This document shows, piece after piece, positions 1 to 7,297 of a DNA stretch of 20,566 nt. Under the pieces are notes generated by a model. That model saw only the letters and a program-made list of their open reading frames with translations, was not told where the DNA came from and ran no database searches. Origin of the DNA: JARRQB01 sp965368585 (lineage in GTDB: Bacteria; Pseudomonadota; Gammaproteobacteria; Chromatiales; Chromatiaceae); NCBI GenBank assembly GCA_965368585.1, contig CBDUNM010000089.1, forward strand, positions 1 to 20,566. The letters run 5' to 3'. A program made the translations under genes and the position numbers. The first letter of the stretch is position 1; each line of letters opens with the position of its first letter.

Positions 1-363
1 GGCAAAAGCCTGGGCCATACGCATCAAGCCATAGACGTTGACCTCCATTTCTTCCTGCAGCGCTGCCACCGCATTGCTCGCTAGCGGATTTGCAACATTC
101 AGCATGCCTGCGTTGTTGATCACAATCTCAACGTCACTGGCGCTTCGCGCGGCAGCGGTGATGCTGTCCGGATCGTTCAGATCGATGCGTAGCGGAACAA
201 TACGGTCGCCGTGGGCGGCGGTCAGTGCGTTAAGCGACTCCAGGTCGCGGGCGGCCGCATAGATTCTGCGTGCACCGCCGCGCAGGAACTCTTCTACGAT
301 GCGCTTGCCGATACCACGGTTGGCGCCGGTAATCAGGACGACACGATCTTTTATTGAATGCAT
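1..363 (-). CDS. Short-chain dehydrogenase/reductase (SDR), 3' part outside window
   Basis: This is a classical SDR oxidoreductase, probably NAD(P)(H)-dependent and cytosolic; its substrate cannot be read from the fragment. The minus strand encodes 121 residues that run off the left edge. The start ATG at 363-361 gives MHSIKDRVVLITGANRGIGK. It shows the dinucleotide-binding glycine motif TGANRGIG at about residues 12-19, then an acidic residue pair in RIDLNDPD, and the NNAG motif at about residues 84-87. The catalytic Tyr-x-x-x-Lys would lie beyond the window, so intactness is unknown. AAAAGGATAAATCCC precedes the ATG and gives an AAGGA ribosome site. The gene is divergent from the TetR gene at 893, with about 530 bp between them, and an operator-like palindrome lies about 320 bp upstream. 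I infer TetR control by that neighbour. Family assignment is secure, the substrate unknown. Confidence 0.9.
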   Translation of the reverse strand, partial: MHSIKDRVVLITGANRGIGKRIVEEFLRGGARRIYAAARDLESLNALTAAHGDRIVPLRIDLNDPDSITAAARSASDVEIVINNAGMLNVANPLASNAVAALQEEMEVNVYGLMRMAQAFA

Positions 364-680
364 GGGATTTATCCTTTTGTATAGGTAATACGGCAACCGT
401 CGTCAGCTGCCGCGCCGGTGCTTACGCAGCATCGCGGTGAACAGCGGACCAAGCGTCCGCTTCGTCGGTTTGCCATACGACCTCGCCAGAAATCCTCCTT
501 GCGCTGGCGCTCTTCGCGCGCCTGCCGTACGGGCCGCGTTGCTCTTTCGCCATGGCCGCATCCGGGCGTGCTGTCTTCGGTACGTGCGGCGAATTCGGTT
601 ATTGGGTCTCTCCATCGAGCGGAATTGGGTCGATTCAATCGGCCTGGCTTGCTGATACCGATGGGCACAGACTAGATCTG

Positions 681-697
681 TTTATACCGATCGGTCA
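681..697 (-). promoter_or_regulatory. TetR-type operator overlapping the putative SDR promoter
   Basis: The sequence contains the perfect 10-bp palindrome ACCGATCGGT (686-695), a core seen in many TetR-family operators. On the minus strand it reads TTGACCGATCGGTATAAA, so the palindrome overlaps a -35-like TTGACC and adjoins a TATAAA, pointing toward the SDR gene. The 13-mer CGATCGGTATAAA recurs with one mismatch in front of the TetR gene (835-847). I infer that the TetR protein encoded at 893 represses both directions. Confidence 0.55.
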
Positions 698-832
698 AGT
701 TTTTTCGGAAACTTTCCGGCGGGTCGGAGAAATGTAGCCCAAGACGGATTTTGCGTCTTTAAAGCCGTGGTCCTGGCGATCGGCGGAACTCAAAACTTAC
801 TGCGATAGCCGGCTTGTGCCTACTCAATATGT

Positions 833-848
833 AACGTTCGGTATAAAT
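833..848 (+). promoter_or_regulatory. Putative TetR autoregulatory site and -10 box
   Basis: AACGTTCGGT followed by TATAAA (842-847) lies just upstream of the TetR reading frame. CGTTCGGTATAAA differs from the minus-strand site at 681-693 by one base. The half-site CGGT plus TATAAA is therefore shared by the two divergent promoters, which fits autoregulation. No good -35 box is visible. Confidence 0.45.
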
Positions 849-892
849 GTGCTACAAAGGAGCCAGTGCTACGAACACGAGAAAGGCCGGAA

Positions 893-1510
893 ATGCCGTG
901 GGAAAAGTCATTTAACGAAGAAGCCGCCCTTGAAAACGCCATGCAGGTGTTCTGGGAGAAGGGTTTCGAACCTGCTTCCATAGCGGACTTGCTTGAACGA
1001 ACGGGACTGAACAAAGGCAGTTTCTACAATGCCTTTGGCGGCAAACGGCAGTTATTCGTCAAAGCACTGCTGAAATATGACCGGGACCGCCAGACGATGC
1101 TGGCCAAGCTGGAAGCCTTGGATGACCCCACGAAGGCCATCGCCACGTTTTTCGACAACACCGTGGCCAATACCGTGGCCGACCAGGAACACAAAGGCTG
1201 TTTTCTGTTCAATACCGCCTTGCAGATCAACATGCACGACGAACAAGTGAACGCCATCGTTACCAATGGCATAAGAGAGATCGAAGCGTTTTTCCGGCGC
1301 AGTATAGAAGTGGGTCAGGCCCGTGGCGAAATGCCACAAGGGCTCGTTCCGGAATCCACGGCAAAAGCACTGTTGGCGCTGGTTGTCGCCATTCGGGTGC
1401 TGGGCCGGGGTGTGTTTGCGGAAGCCGCGCTTCGCACGATCGCCGCTCAAGGTAAACAGATCATTGGTTTGAACCGCACCGGCAGCGCTTCGCCGCCTGC
1501 CGCTGAGTAA
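893..1510 (+). CDS. TetR/AcrR family transcriptional regulator
   Basis: A one-component repressor of the TetR/AcrR family, about 205 residues, the usual size. The N-terminal helix-turn-helix spans about residues 8-55, with the typical run TGLNKGSFYNAFGGKRQLF. The rest is the variable helical ligand/dimer domain. I chose ATG 893 because the protein then begins MPWEKSF, the usual start of this subgroup, with GAAAGG six bases upstream. A GTG at 866 is in frame after AAAGGAG but the spacing is only three bases. The gene is divergent from the SDR gene, and related operator-like sites lie before both. By analogy with other TetR/SDR pairs I infer that it senses a reactive or aromatic small molecule and derepresses the SDR. 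No frameshift or missing segment is seen. Confidence 0.9.
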   Translation: MPWEKSFNEEAALENAMQVFWEKGFEPASIADLLERTGLNKGSFYNAFGGKRQLFVKALLKYDRDRQTMLAKLEALDDPTKAIATFFDNTVANTVADQEHKGCFLFNTALQINMHDEQVNAIVTNGIREIEAFFRRSIEVGQARGEMPQGLVPESTAKALLALVVAIRVLGRGVFAEAALRTIAAQGKQIIGLNRTGSASPPAAE

Positions 1511-2166
1511 GCAGTAGTCATTCCGACGGCCGGACTCAGGCGTTCCAAAGACGATGCCAACATAACCATGCGGACTTCTTAGCTGGCGCGTACTTTGTTC
1601 CGGCATCGGCGTCGCCCGCGAGGCGCTTGCTGCCAAGACGCCGCCAAGTAACTTCCAGGCGATTTCGCAACCGTAGGAGTGATGCATCGACGATCATGCC
1701 CGCAGGCATACAATGACCGTTACCGACTCGTGAAGACACCGTCAGGCGTTTTCTCAAGATCGGTGTTGTCGCCGTAGGTCGCCGCGCGACTCCTGGTCGA
1801 CACGACGCGCTTAACGCAACTGTCGTGGCATCATCGTACCTGCGGATAGCACCACAACGCAGTGACACACCAAAAGACATTGCAGTGGCAACCACGCCCT
1901 GTCGATTTCCAATGCTTTCCTTGGCCGATGAACCGGTAAGGCGAGCGCCCGAGGACGAAACAATGCGCGTGCCTCGCAAGATTGCCGAACTCAACAAAAA
2001 CCATCGTTCAGGAATATCCAATCTCCGTGGGTCACCGCCGGGATGCTCCAACAAACGACAGCCAACTTCTCGAATCTCGTCAGCCTGACAGCTTTATCAC
2101 AGCATACTGCGTGCGGGATCATGCAATACTGACTTTCCCTGCCGAACCACCATCGACAGGTATCCG
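1511..2166. other. Gene-free interval between two TetR genes
   Basis: About 650 bp without an intact gene. A minus-strand frame covers roughly 1536-2054, but only its distal part (1536-1790) resembles a known protein, an IS5-type transposase; see the separate pseudogene. The stretch 1800-2166 shows no recognisable protein in any frame and no obvious RNA structure. The interval probably holds the debris of an insertion sequence. Confidence 0.4.
1536..1790 (-). pseudogene. Possible IS5-type transposase remnant
   Basis: On the minus strand this part reads TTPILRKRL, then GMIVDASLL, and about 25 residues later GDADAGTKYAPAKKSA. The spacing and wording resemble the DDE core of IS5-family transposases: TTILRFR, then G(T/M)IVDAS, then D.DA...KKHGK and a GYK motif. 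After KKS the expected glycine-tyrosine appears only in a neighbouring frame (SPHGYVGIVFG), which implies a frameshift. No start, no complete catalytic domain and no terminal inverted repeats are visible, so this would be a degraded internal fragment. The match is by eye to family motifs and could be coincidence; a translated search would settle it. Confidence 0.35.
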
Positions 2167-2781
2167 TCAAGATTCCTTGAACAAGAGTTCCAGGTAATTT
2201 CGACACTGGACCAATTGCTCGGAAGCCAGCTTCGGCTCCTTCATCACCTTCGACAAGATGAAAGCTCCTTCAAAGGTCGTCAACACATGATCGGCTACCT
2301 GGTGGGTTTCTACCGGAATTGCCGGTGGGTGCAGCTCCGCCGCTTGTTCGATCTTCTCGCTGAGGCGCTTGCGCCAGAAGTGCATCATCTGTTCAATCTG
2401 AGCCATTACCTCCGGGGAGATGGCCCCGCTCTGATAACAGTAAGAGGCGTAGAGACAGCCCGGGAACGGCTCCTCCAGCTGCTGGGTCATCTCGATGAAC
2501 AGGCCGACGAATATCAGCAGCTGCTGAAGGGGGTCACGCGCCAGCTGCTCGGCTTTCGCCATGAAATCGTTGTAGTGGTGGCGGTCGTCCTCGGCGTAGC
2601 GGGTGATCAATGCTGCCGCTAAGTCATGCTTGGTCTTGAAATGGTAGAAGAACGTGCCTTTCGTAATGCCGGCTTTCTCGATGACCTTCTCAACCGATGT
2701 GCCGGTCAGACCCACGTCCAGCACCATTTGCTGGGCAGAGTCCATGATCTTCTGTCGGGTGACGCCACCATCTCTAGGCAT
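2167..2781 (-). CDS. TetR/AcrR family transcriptional regulator
   Basis: A second TetR-family repressor, 204 residues. The N-terminal HTH lies at about residues 8-55, with the hallmark run EKAGITKGTFFYHFKTKHDL. The C-terminal ligand domain contains the phrase FPGCLYASYCYQSG, typical of a TetR C-terminal subgroup. I start at ATG 2781 rather than 2805 because CTGAGGAGGAAAGCAACC directly upstream is a strong ribosome site. The gene is divergent from the methyltransferase at 3026 across a 244-bp AT-rich gap. This arrangement suggests that it represses the methyltransferase and itself. The ligand is unknown. Length and reading frame look intact. Confidence 0.92.
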   Translation of the reverse strand: MPRDGGVTRQKIMDSAQQMVLDVGLTGTSVEKVIEKAGITKGTFFYHFKTKHDLAAALITRYAEDDRHHYNDFMAKAEQLARDPLQQLLIFVGLFIEMTQQLEEPFPGCLYASYCYQSGAISPEVMAQIEQMMHFWRKRLSEKIEQAAELHPPAIPVETHQVADHVLTTFEGAFILSKVMKEPKLASEQLVQCRNYLELLFKES

Positions 2782-2885
2782 GGTTGCTTTCCTCCTCAGT
2801 TGCAATTTGCCGCCAATGGCTTGGGCTTTATTTGTACCTTAGGTCAGATTCCCGGCGAATGCGGTGCAACCGATGTGCCCTGCTG

Positions 2886-2970
2886 ATCCAGCGCAGGAAT
2901 AATACCCTTTTAATTCAATTACATATGTCAGAACGATTGCTTTTTCTTTTTGTATTGCCGCCCTAAAAAG
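2886..2970. promoter_or_regulatory. AT-rich divergent promoter region, TetR/methyltransferase
   Basis: This is the most AT-rich part of the gap. It contains the 8-bp palindrome ACATATGT (about 2921-2928) and, on the minus strand, a TATTAT that could serve as the -10 box of the TetR gene (about 2898-2904). A run of T with CTTTTTCTTTTTG lies toward the methyltransferase. No classical -35/-10 pair is clear on the plus strand. The promoter role is inferred from position and composition. Confidence 0.4.
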
Positions 2971-3025
2971 ATGCCGCCTAAGCTTTCAACACGCACCACA
3001 CAAACCACCCCGGGAGGAGAGGACC

Positions 3026-4120
3026 ATGTGTAACGCCTGTATGCCAATGTTGAACGATGCGAAACCGGTCGATGCCTTTGCCGACCAGCTGCTGGATATG
3101 CTCAACCAGGGCGCACTGTCTTTGATGGTATCCATCGGTCACCGTACCGGGCTGTTCGATTGCATGAGCGAGCTGCCGCCGGCGACCGCGGAGGAGATCG
3201 CCGGTCATGCGGGGCTTGCCACCCGCTACGTGACCGAGTGGTTGGCTGCGATGGTCGTCGGCGAAATCGTCCGCTACGACCCGGCCAGCGGCCATTATCA
3301 ACTTCCCGAAAGTCACGCCGCGTTGCTGTGCCGGAAATCCGCACCTGACAACATCGCGGTGTTTGCGCAGTACATCGCCATCCTTGGCCAGGTCGAAGAC
3401 CGCATCGTGGAATGTTTCCGCGTTGGTGGTGGCGTGGCCTACGAAAGCTATCCAAGGTTTCACGAGGTGATGGCTGAGGATAGCGGGCAGACCGTGGTTG
3501 CGGCGCTCGACGAGCATATCTTGCCGCTGGTCGAGGGCATCGAAGGGAAACTGGCAAGCGGCATCCGCGTGCTTGATGTTGGTTGCGGCAAGGGGCGCGC
3601 CTTGCTCCACATGGCAGCCCGTTTCCCCGTGTCGCAGTTCGTGGGCTACGACCTTTCCGAAGACGCCTTGGCCAGCGCTCGACAAGAGGCTGCCGCTCGA
3701 GGACTTACGAATGTCTGCTTCGAGAAGCGTGATCTGACGCATTTCGACAGCGAGGCCGACGTCGAAGCGTTTGACCTAGTCACTGCATTCGATGCGATTC
3801 ACGACCAGGCAGCGCCCCAGAACGTGCTCGTCGGCATCTATCGAACACTGAAGGCAGACGGAGACTTCTTGATGCAAGACATTCGGGCCTCCAGCGAGCT
3901 GACCAACAACCTCGAGCATCCGATCGCACCGCTGCTCTATACCCTGTCGACCATGCATTGCATGACCGTCTCGCTCGCACAGGAGGGAATGGGCCTCGGC
4001 ACGATGTGGGGTGAGGAACTGGCTACCGAGATGTTGGGCAGAGCGGGTTTCGACCGAGTCACGGTGCACCAACTCGATCACGACTTTCAGAATAACTTCT
4101 ATGTCATGGAAAAGGCGTAA
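3026..4120 (+). CDS. SAM-dependent class I methyltransferase with N-terminal winged-helix domain
   Basis: A 364-residue, probably cytosolic methyltransferase. Residues about 20-100 look like a winged-helix dimerisation domain (TAEEIAGHAGLATRYVTEWL, then GHYQLPESHAALL), as in small-molecule methyltransferases. SAM-binding motif I, VLDVGCGKG, is at about residues 182-190, and a post-motif acidic position follows in FVGYDLSEDAL. DLVTAFDAIHD is motif IV-like, and the C-terminus FYVMEKA is a normal end. The N-terminus MCNACMP has a Cys-x-x-Cys pair; whether it binds metal is unknown. GGGAGGAGAGG lies just before the ATG. A hairpin follows the stop, so it is probably a single-gene transcript controlled by the divergent TetR protein. 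The substrate is not deducible. Confidence 0.88.
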   Translation: MCNACMPMLNDAKPVDAFADQLLDMLNQGALSLMVSIGHRTGLFDCMSELPPATAEEIAGHAGLATRYVTEWLAAMVVGEIVRYDPASGHYQLPESHAALLCRKSAPDNIAVFAQYIAILGQVEDRIVECFRVGGGVAYESYPRFHEVMAEDSGQTVVAALDEHILPLVEGIEGKLASGIRVLDVGCGKGRALLHMAARFPVSQFVGYDLSEDALASARQEAAARGLTNVCFEKRDLTHFDSEADVEAFDLVTAFDAIHDQAAPQNVLVGIYRTLKADGDFLMQDIRASSELTNNLEHPIAPLLYTLSTMHCMTVSLAQEGMGLGTMWGEELATEMLGRAGFDRVTVHQLDHDFQNNFYVMEKA

Positions 4121-4152
4121 CTCAGACGCATTGCTTCCGGACGCAAAGAATT

Positions 4153-4183
4153 ACGAGGGTTGGCCGAAGAGGCTAACCCTCGT
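4153..4183 (+). terminator. Terminator-like hairpin after the methyltransferase gene
   Basis: ACGAGGGTT (4153-4161) pairs with AACCCTCGT (4175-4183). An inner G-T wobble and GCC/GGC extend the stem to 13 pairs around a GAAGA loop. It lies 33 bases after the methyltransferase stop. No U-run follows, so termination strength is uncertain. Confidence 0.6.
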
Positions 4184-4260
4184 GGTTCCGGACTAACCGC
4201 ATTCCTCGAAACCGAATACCGCGAGCCACGTATTGTCATGAAGAGCATCACCACGTTTCC

Positions 4261-4376
4261 AGTGCCTCCTGCCGGTTGAAGCTTCCAGTGACACGCCGTG
4301 AATACATTCATGGCAGCACGGCTGCTGCTTCCCTGCAGCAAAGGGTCACTTCAAGCTTCACCCGGCAGGAGGCTTT
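4261..4376. repeat. 116-bp imperfect inverted repeat
   Basis: The left arm 4261-4292 and right arm 4345-4376 are inverted copies. The shared core includes GCCTCCTGCCGG, then TGAAGCTT, then AGTGAC, with about six mismatches over 32 bases. A 52-base spacer separates the arms. It encodes nothing recognisable. It could be a miniature mobile element, the folded end of a lost insertion sequence, or a structured RNA. No flanking target duplication is obvious. Confidence 0.6.
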
Positions 4377-5002
4377 ACCAACGCATTTCTCAATAAGTCG
4401 CAGCAATCAAAGTGAGCGGTGGTTAGGCCCGCTGCTTCGCGGAATTCCATTTGGAAAGGCCGCCGGCTGTGCTCATTGTCAGGCGCCGGGCTCGGACATC
4501 TGGTGTCATTTGGGCGCTGACGCAATAGGCCATCAATCACGTTCACGGATCGCGTCAAGGCCTGAACCCCGTGGGAATTCCCCGCCGGACGATTCATAAT
4601 CGTCCCAATTCCGCGACAGTCACCAGGACGAGCCCTTGAGCCACCGACCCGGGAAAAAACTCGGCCAGGACTGCTGCCCAAACCGGTTTGTGCGCGGTTT
4701 CCGGGTCGTTGCAGCAGCAGGAACGAAGGCTGGCGACGATATCGCCGACAGCTGACAATGGAGTTTACTTTGGTACCACCTCTAAAATTGACGCTCTGGC
4801 AACATCAAGCACTGCCGCTGGAAAAGTCGCCGTCGTGGTGTGGGCCGCCCTCTGAAAGATCCGGAGGTAGTTGTCTTGCCGCCGAAGAAGCCAAACATGA
4901 TTTCTCCAAGGCATTCGGGTTCTTCTCAGTACCTACAATGTTGAAAATTCTTAAACCGCAGTGTGCGATGTGCTGGAGATCGACAATTCCTTTTCTCGTT
5001 TG

Positions 5003-6808
5003 ATGGATACGACATTCACCACTGCAGACGATGCGCCCCCTCTTTCTCGATCGCCTTGGCGATTCGCGCTCCATTTTTACCTGAAGGCGAGGATCGCGTT
5101 AATCGCTATATTCATGTTCGAGGCGGCGCAGGCGACCTGCACGATCCTTTTGCCGTATGCAGTGAAACAAATCATCGATGCGGTTACGCTGGCGAATGAT
5201 ACAGGGGCAGATGTATTCGAGGCGACGCAGAGCGCTCTGATACTCTTCGGCTTGCTGAATTTGGGCATTGTGCTGTTCAGCCGCGCCAGTGGCGCGGTGC
5301 TGGTGATGACGGGCCCGCGCCTGCGCGCCGATATTCGCAAGGCACTATTCAGCTACTTGCAGCACCACTCGCATCGTTACTTCATCTCGCATTTTGCCGG
5401 TTCGCTGGCCAACCGCATCGCCGAAGTGTCGATGAGCAGCATGCACGCGCTGTGGGCGATCACCTTTGATTTCTATCCGCTGATCATCAAGTCGGTCGTG
5501 GCCTTGATCATCCTGTTCACCGCCAGCGGGCAACTTGCGTTGGTCCTGACCCTGTGGCTGACGATCTACGTCTACGTCTCCTATGTTCTAGCGAAGCGCT
5601 GCCGCGTGTATGCGAAGGATTTCGCCGAGGCGCGTTCATTGGTCACCGGCAAGGTGGTGGACTCGGTCACCAATGTGATGAACGCTAAAATGTTCGCGCG
5701 GCGTCGCTTCGAAGAAGACTATTTGACTGATTACCTGAACCACGAGGTGGATCACGCGCTGCGCACCTACTGGTACATGGAGAAACTGCGCTGGTTCCAG
5801 TTCACGGCGGCGATGGTACTGATGATTGCCATGGTGGGATACGCGCTGAAGATCTGGTCTGCGGGCAACATGAGCGTTGGTGAGTTTTCCATGGTCGCGG
5901 GTCTGGCGATCATGCTGATCGAGGCGGCACGTGGGCTGAGTCGTAGTTTCCTCGAATTCTTTGAATACCTCGGCAACATCAGCGAAGGCGTGGCGATCTT
6001 CATTCAACCGCATGAAATCGTCGATAAGCCCGGTGCGAAGGAATTGCAAGTGACGCGCGGCGAAATCAATTTTCGCGACGTGTCCTTCACTTACAAGGAG
6101 GGCTTACAGGTGTTCGATCACCTGACGGTGACTATCGAGTCCGGTCAGCAGGTCGGCCTGGTAGGCTTTTCCGGTTCGGGTAAATCGACCTTCGTCAACC
6201 TGATGCTGCGCCTGTTCGAGCCGCAGAGCGGCGTGATTGCGATCGATGGTCAGGATATCCTCGCAGTCACCCAGGACAGCCTGCGCGAGAATATCGCCAT
6301 GATCCCGCAGGATCCGATGCTGTTCCACCGCTCGCTGATGGAGAATATTCGTTACGGCCGGCTCGATGCCAGCGATGATGACGTTATCGAAGCGGCGAGA
6401 AAGGCGTATGCGCATGACTTTATCCTGCAGACTGAGAAGGGCTACGCGTCGCTGGTCGGTGAGCGCGGGGTCAAGCTGTCCGGCGGGCAGCGCCAGCGTA
6501 TCGCCATTGCTCGGGCGATCCTCAAGGATGCGCCGATCCTGATCCTGGACGAGGCAACCTCGGCGCTGGATTCGGTAACCGAGAGAAAGATCCAGCAGGG
6601 TCTGGATTACCTGATGCAGGGCAAGACCGTGGTTGTGGTCGCACACCGGTTGTCGACGATCTCGCACCTGGACCGCATCCTGGTCTTTGATGAAGGCAGG
6701 ATTATCGAGGATGGCAGTCATGGCGACCTGCTCCAACGAAACGGGCACTATGCGCGCCTGTGGAATATGCAAGCCGGCGGCTTTCTGCCGGAATCGGAAG
6801 CGGTTTAG
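5003..6808 (+). CDS. ABC transporter half-transporter (fused transmembrane and ATPase domains, type I exporter fold)
   Basis: An inner-membrane ABC exporter subunit of about 601 residues that should work as a dimer. The N-terminal half has about six hydrophobic segments (about residues 30-310). The C-terminal ATPase has all motifs: Walker A GFSGSGKST (about 388-396), Q-loop MIPQDPMLF, signature LSGGQ (about 492-496), Walker B ILILDEATSALD with catalytic Glu at about 517, and H-loop His at about 548. Nothing suggests inactivity. ATG 5003 gives MDTTFTTADD; an in-frame GTG at 4961 is possible, and neither has a good ribosome site. The gene stands alone, and a hairpin follows about 110 bases after the stop. 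The substrate is unknown; the family includes lipid, peptide and drug exporters. Confidence 0.93.
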   Translation: MDTTFTTADDAPPLSRSPWRFALHFYLKARIALIAIFMFEAAQATCTILLPYAVKQIIDAVTLANDTGADVFEATQSALILFGLLNLGIVLFSRASGAVLVMTGPRLRADIRKALFSYLQHHSHRYFISHFAGSLANRIAEVSMSSMHALWAITFDFYPLIIKSVVALIILFTASGQLALVLTLWLTIYVYVSYVLAKRCRVYAKDFAEARSLVTGKVVDSVTNVMNAKMFARRRFEEDYLTDYLNHEVDHALRTYWYMEKLRWFQFTAAMVLMIAMVGYALKIWSAGNMSVGEFSMVAGLAIMLIEAARGLSRSFLEFFEYLGNISEGVAIFIQPHEIVDKPGAKELQVTRGEINFRDVSFTYKEGLQVFDHLTVTIESGQQVGLVGFSGSGKSTFVNLMLRLFEPQSGVIAIDGQDILAVTQDSLRENIAMIPQDPMLFHRSLMENIRYGRLDASDDDVIEAARKAYAHDFILQTEKGYASLVGERGVKLSGGQRQRIAIARAILKDAPILILDEATSALDSVTERKIQQGLDYLMQGKTVVVVAHRLSTISHLDRILVFDEGRIIEDGSHGDLLQRNGHYARLWNMQAGGFLPESEAV

Positions 6809-6921
6809 ACCCGTCAAGGCCGGTGATCCCTCGCGGCACAGGCAAGACCGACCAGGGTAAGGCCCCCGACGATTGCTTGGTCGAGTTTCTCGCCCACTAG
6901 ACGCGATGTTTTGACCTGCCC

Positions 6922-6952
6922 AACCTCAACGCAGATGGGTTGCGTTGAGGTT
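6922..6952. repeat. Perfect 12-bp hairpin downstream of the ABC transporter gene
   Basis: AACCTCAACGCA (6922-6933) and TGCGTTGAGGTT (6941-6952) form a perfect 12-bp stem with the 7-base loop GATGGGT. There is no T-run. It may terminate the ABC transcript or be a regulatory or mobile-element end, because a strong ribosome site and a broken ORF begin about 25 bases further on. Confidence 0.6.
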
Positions 6953-6988
6953 TGAGCAAACACAGAGCCACATTGAGGAGGACAGGTC

Positions 6989-7205
6989 ATGACAAAGTAG
7001 TAAGACAAAGGCGCCAGCGATTGAAACGGTAGCGGCCTGGGAGAGGGTAAGTTCGGGCGCAACCGCTCAGGTATATGCCGTCCATCTCGAGCTGGATGTG
7101 CACCAAGAGCCGATCGCCGTGGTGGTGACCGTGCCGGCCTTGAACACTTCCGGATGTTGCGCCACGGCAATCACAGCCCCCGCCGAACGACGACTGCGTC
7201 TGTAA
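6989..7205 (+). pseudogene. Frameshifted small ORF with strong ribosome site, possibly an IS110-type transposase N-terminus
   Basis: GAGGAGGACAGGTC precedes ATG 6989, an excellent ribosome site, yet the frame stops after ATG ACA AAG. One base out of phase, a frame runs open from about 6993 to the TAA at 7203-7205. It begins QSSKTKAPAIETVAAW and later reads VYAVHLELDVHQEPIAVVV. The run LDVHQEPIAVVV resembles the first catalytic segment of IS110-type transposases (typically LDVHK-E/D-x-I-x-V-A-V). This suggests a gene start hit by a one-base indel and cut short at about 70 codons. The IS110 identity is tentative because the normal VGLD context is altered. It ends about 90 bp before the convergent NmrA gene. 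Confidence 0.4.
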
Positions 7206-7297
7206 CCATGCGACCGGTTGGCGTCACGCGAGAAAGCAACGCCGATCCGGTCCGCGCCGCTGTCTTACGACTTCACCCAGCATCGGAGCGACACCCC

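Larger units (their letters stand above)
364..865. other. Divergent SDR/TetR intergenic region, no convincing gene
   Basis: About 500 bp separate the SDR start from the TetR gene. Several overlapping frames of 60-100 codons are open on both strands between about 403 and 675, rich in Arg and Pro. None has a recognisable domain, and their overlap is what GC-rich non-coding DNA gives. A minus-strand AAGGAGG near 507-513 shows that a small gene may once have existed there, but no clear protein follows. The supportable content is the operator/promoter at 681-697 and the site before the TetR gene at 833-848. Confidence 0.5.
4121..5002. other. Gene-free interval upstream of the ABC transporter
   Basis: About 880 bp with no convincing gene. 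Frames of 80-107 codons exist on both strands but match no family I recognise. Contents: a terminator-like hairpin at 4153-4183; an imperfect 116-bp inverted repeat at 4261-4376; a short perfect hairpin GGACGATT-CAT-AATCGTCC at 4587-4605. No clear promoter or ribosome site for the ABC gene is visible. The interval looks like remnant mobile DNA. Confidence 0.4.

Noticed and set aside
403..675. Overlapping Arg-rich frames between the SDR and TetR genes
   Set aside because: Several frames on both strands are open at once, with no domain and no consistent ribosome site; typical of GC-rich intergenic DNA.
2978..3742. Minus-strand open frame of 254 codons
   Set aside because: Antisense shadow of the methyltransferase, whose SAM motif and ribosome site are clear.
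6104..6817. Minus-strand open frame of 237 codons
   Set aside because: Antisense to the ABC ATPase domain with all its motifs.
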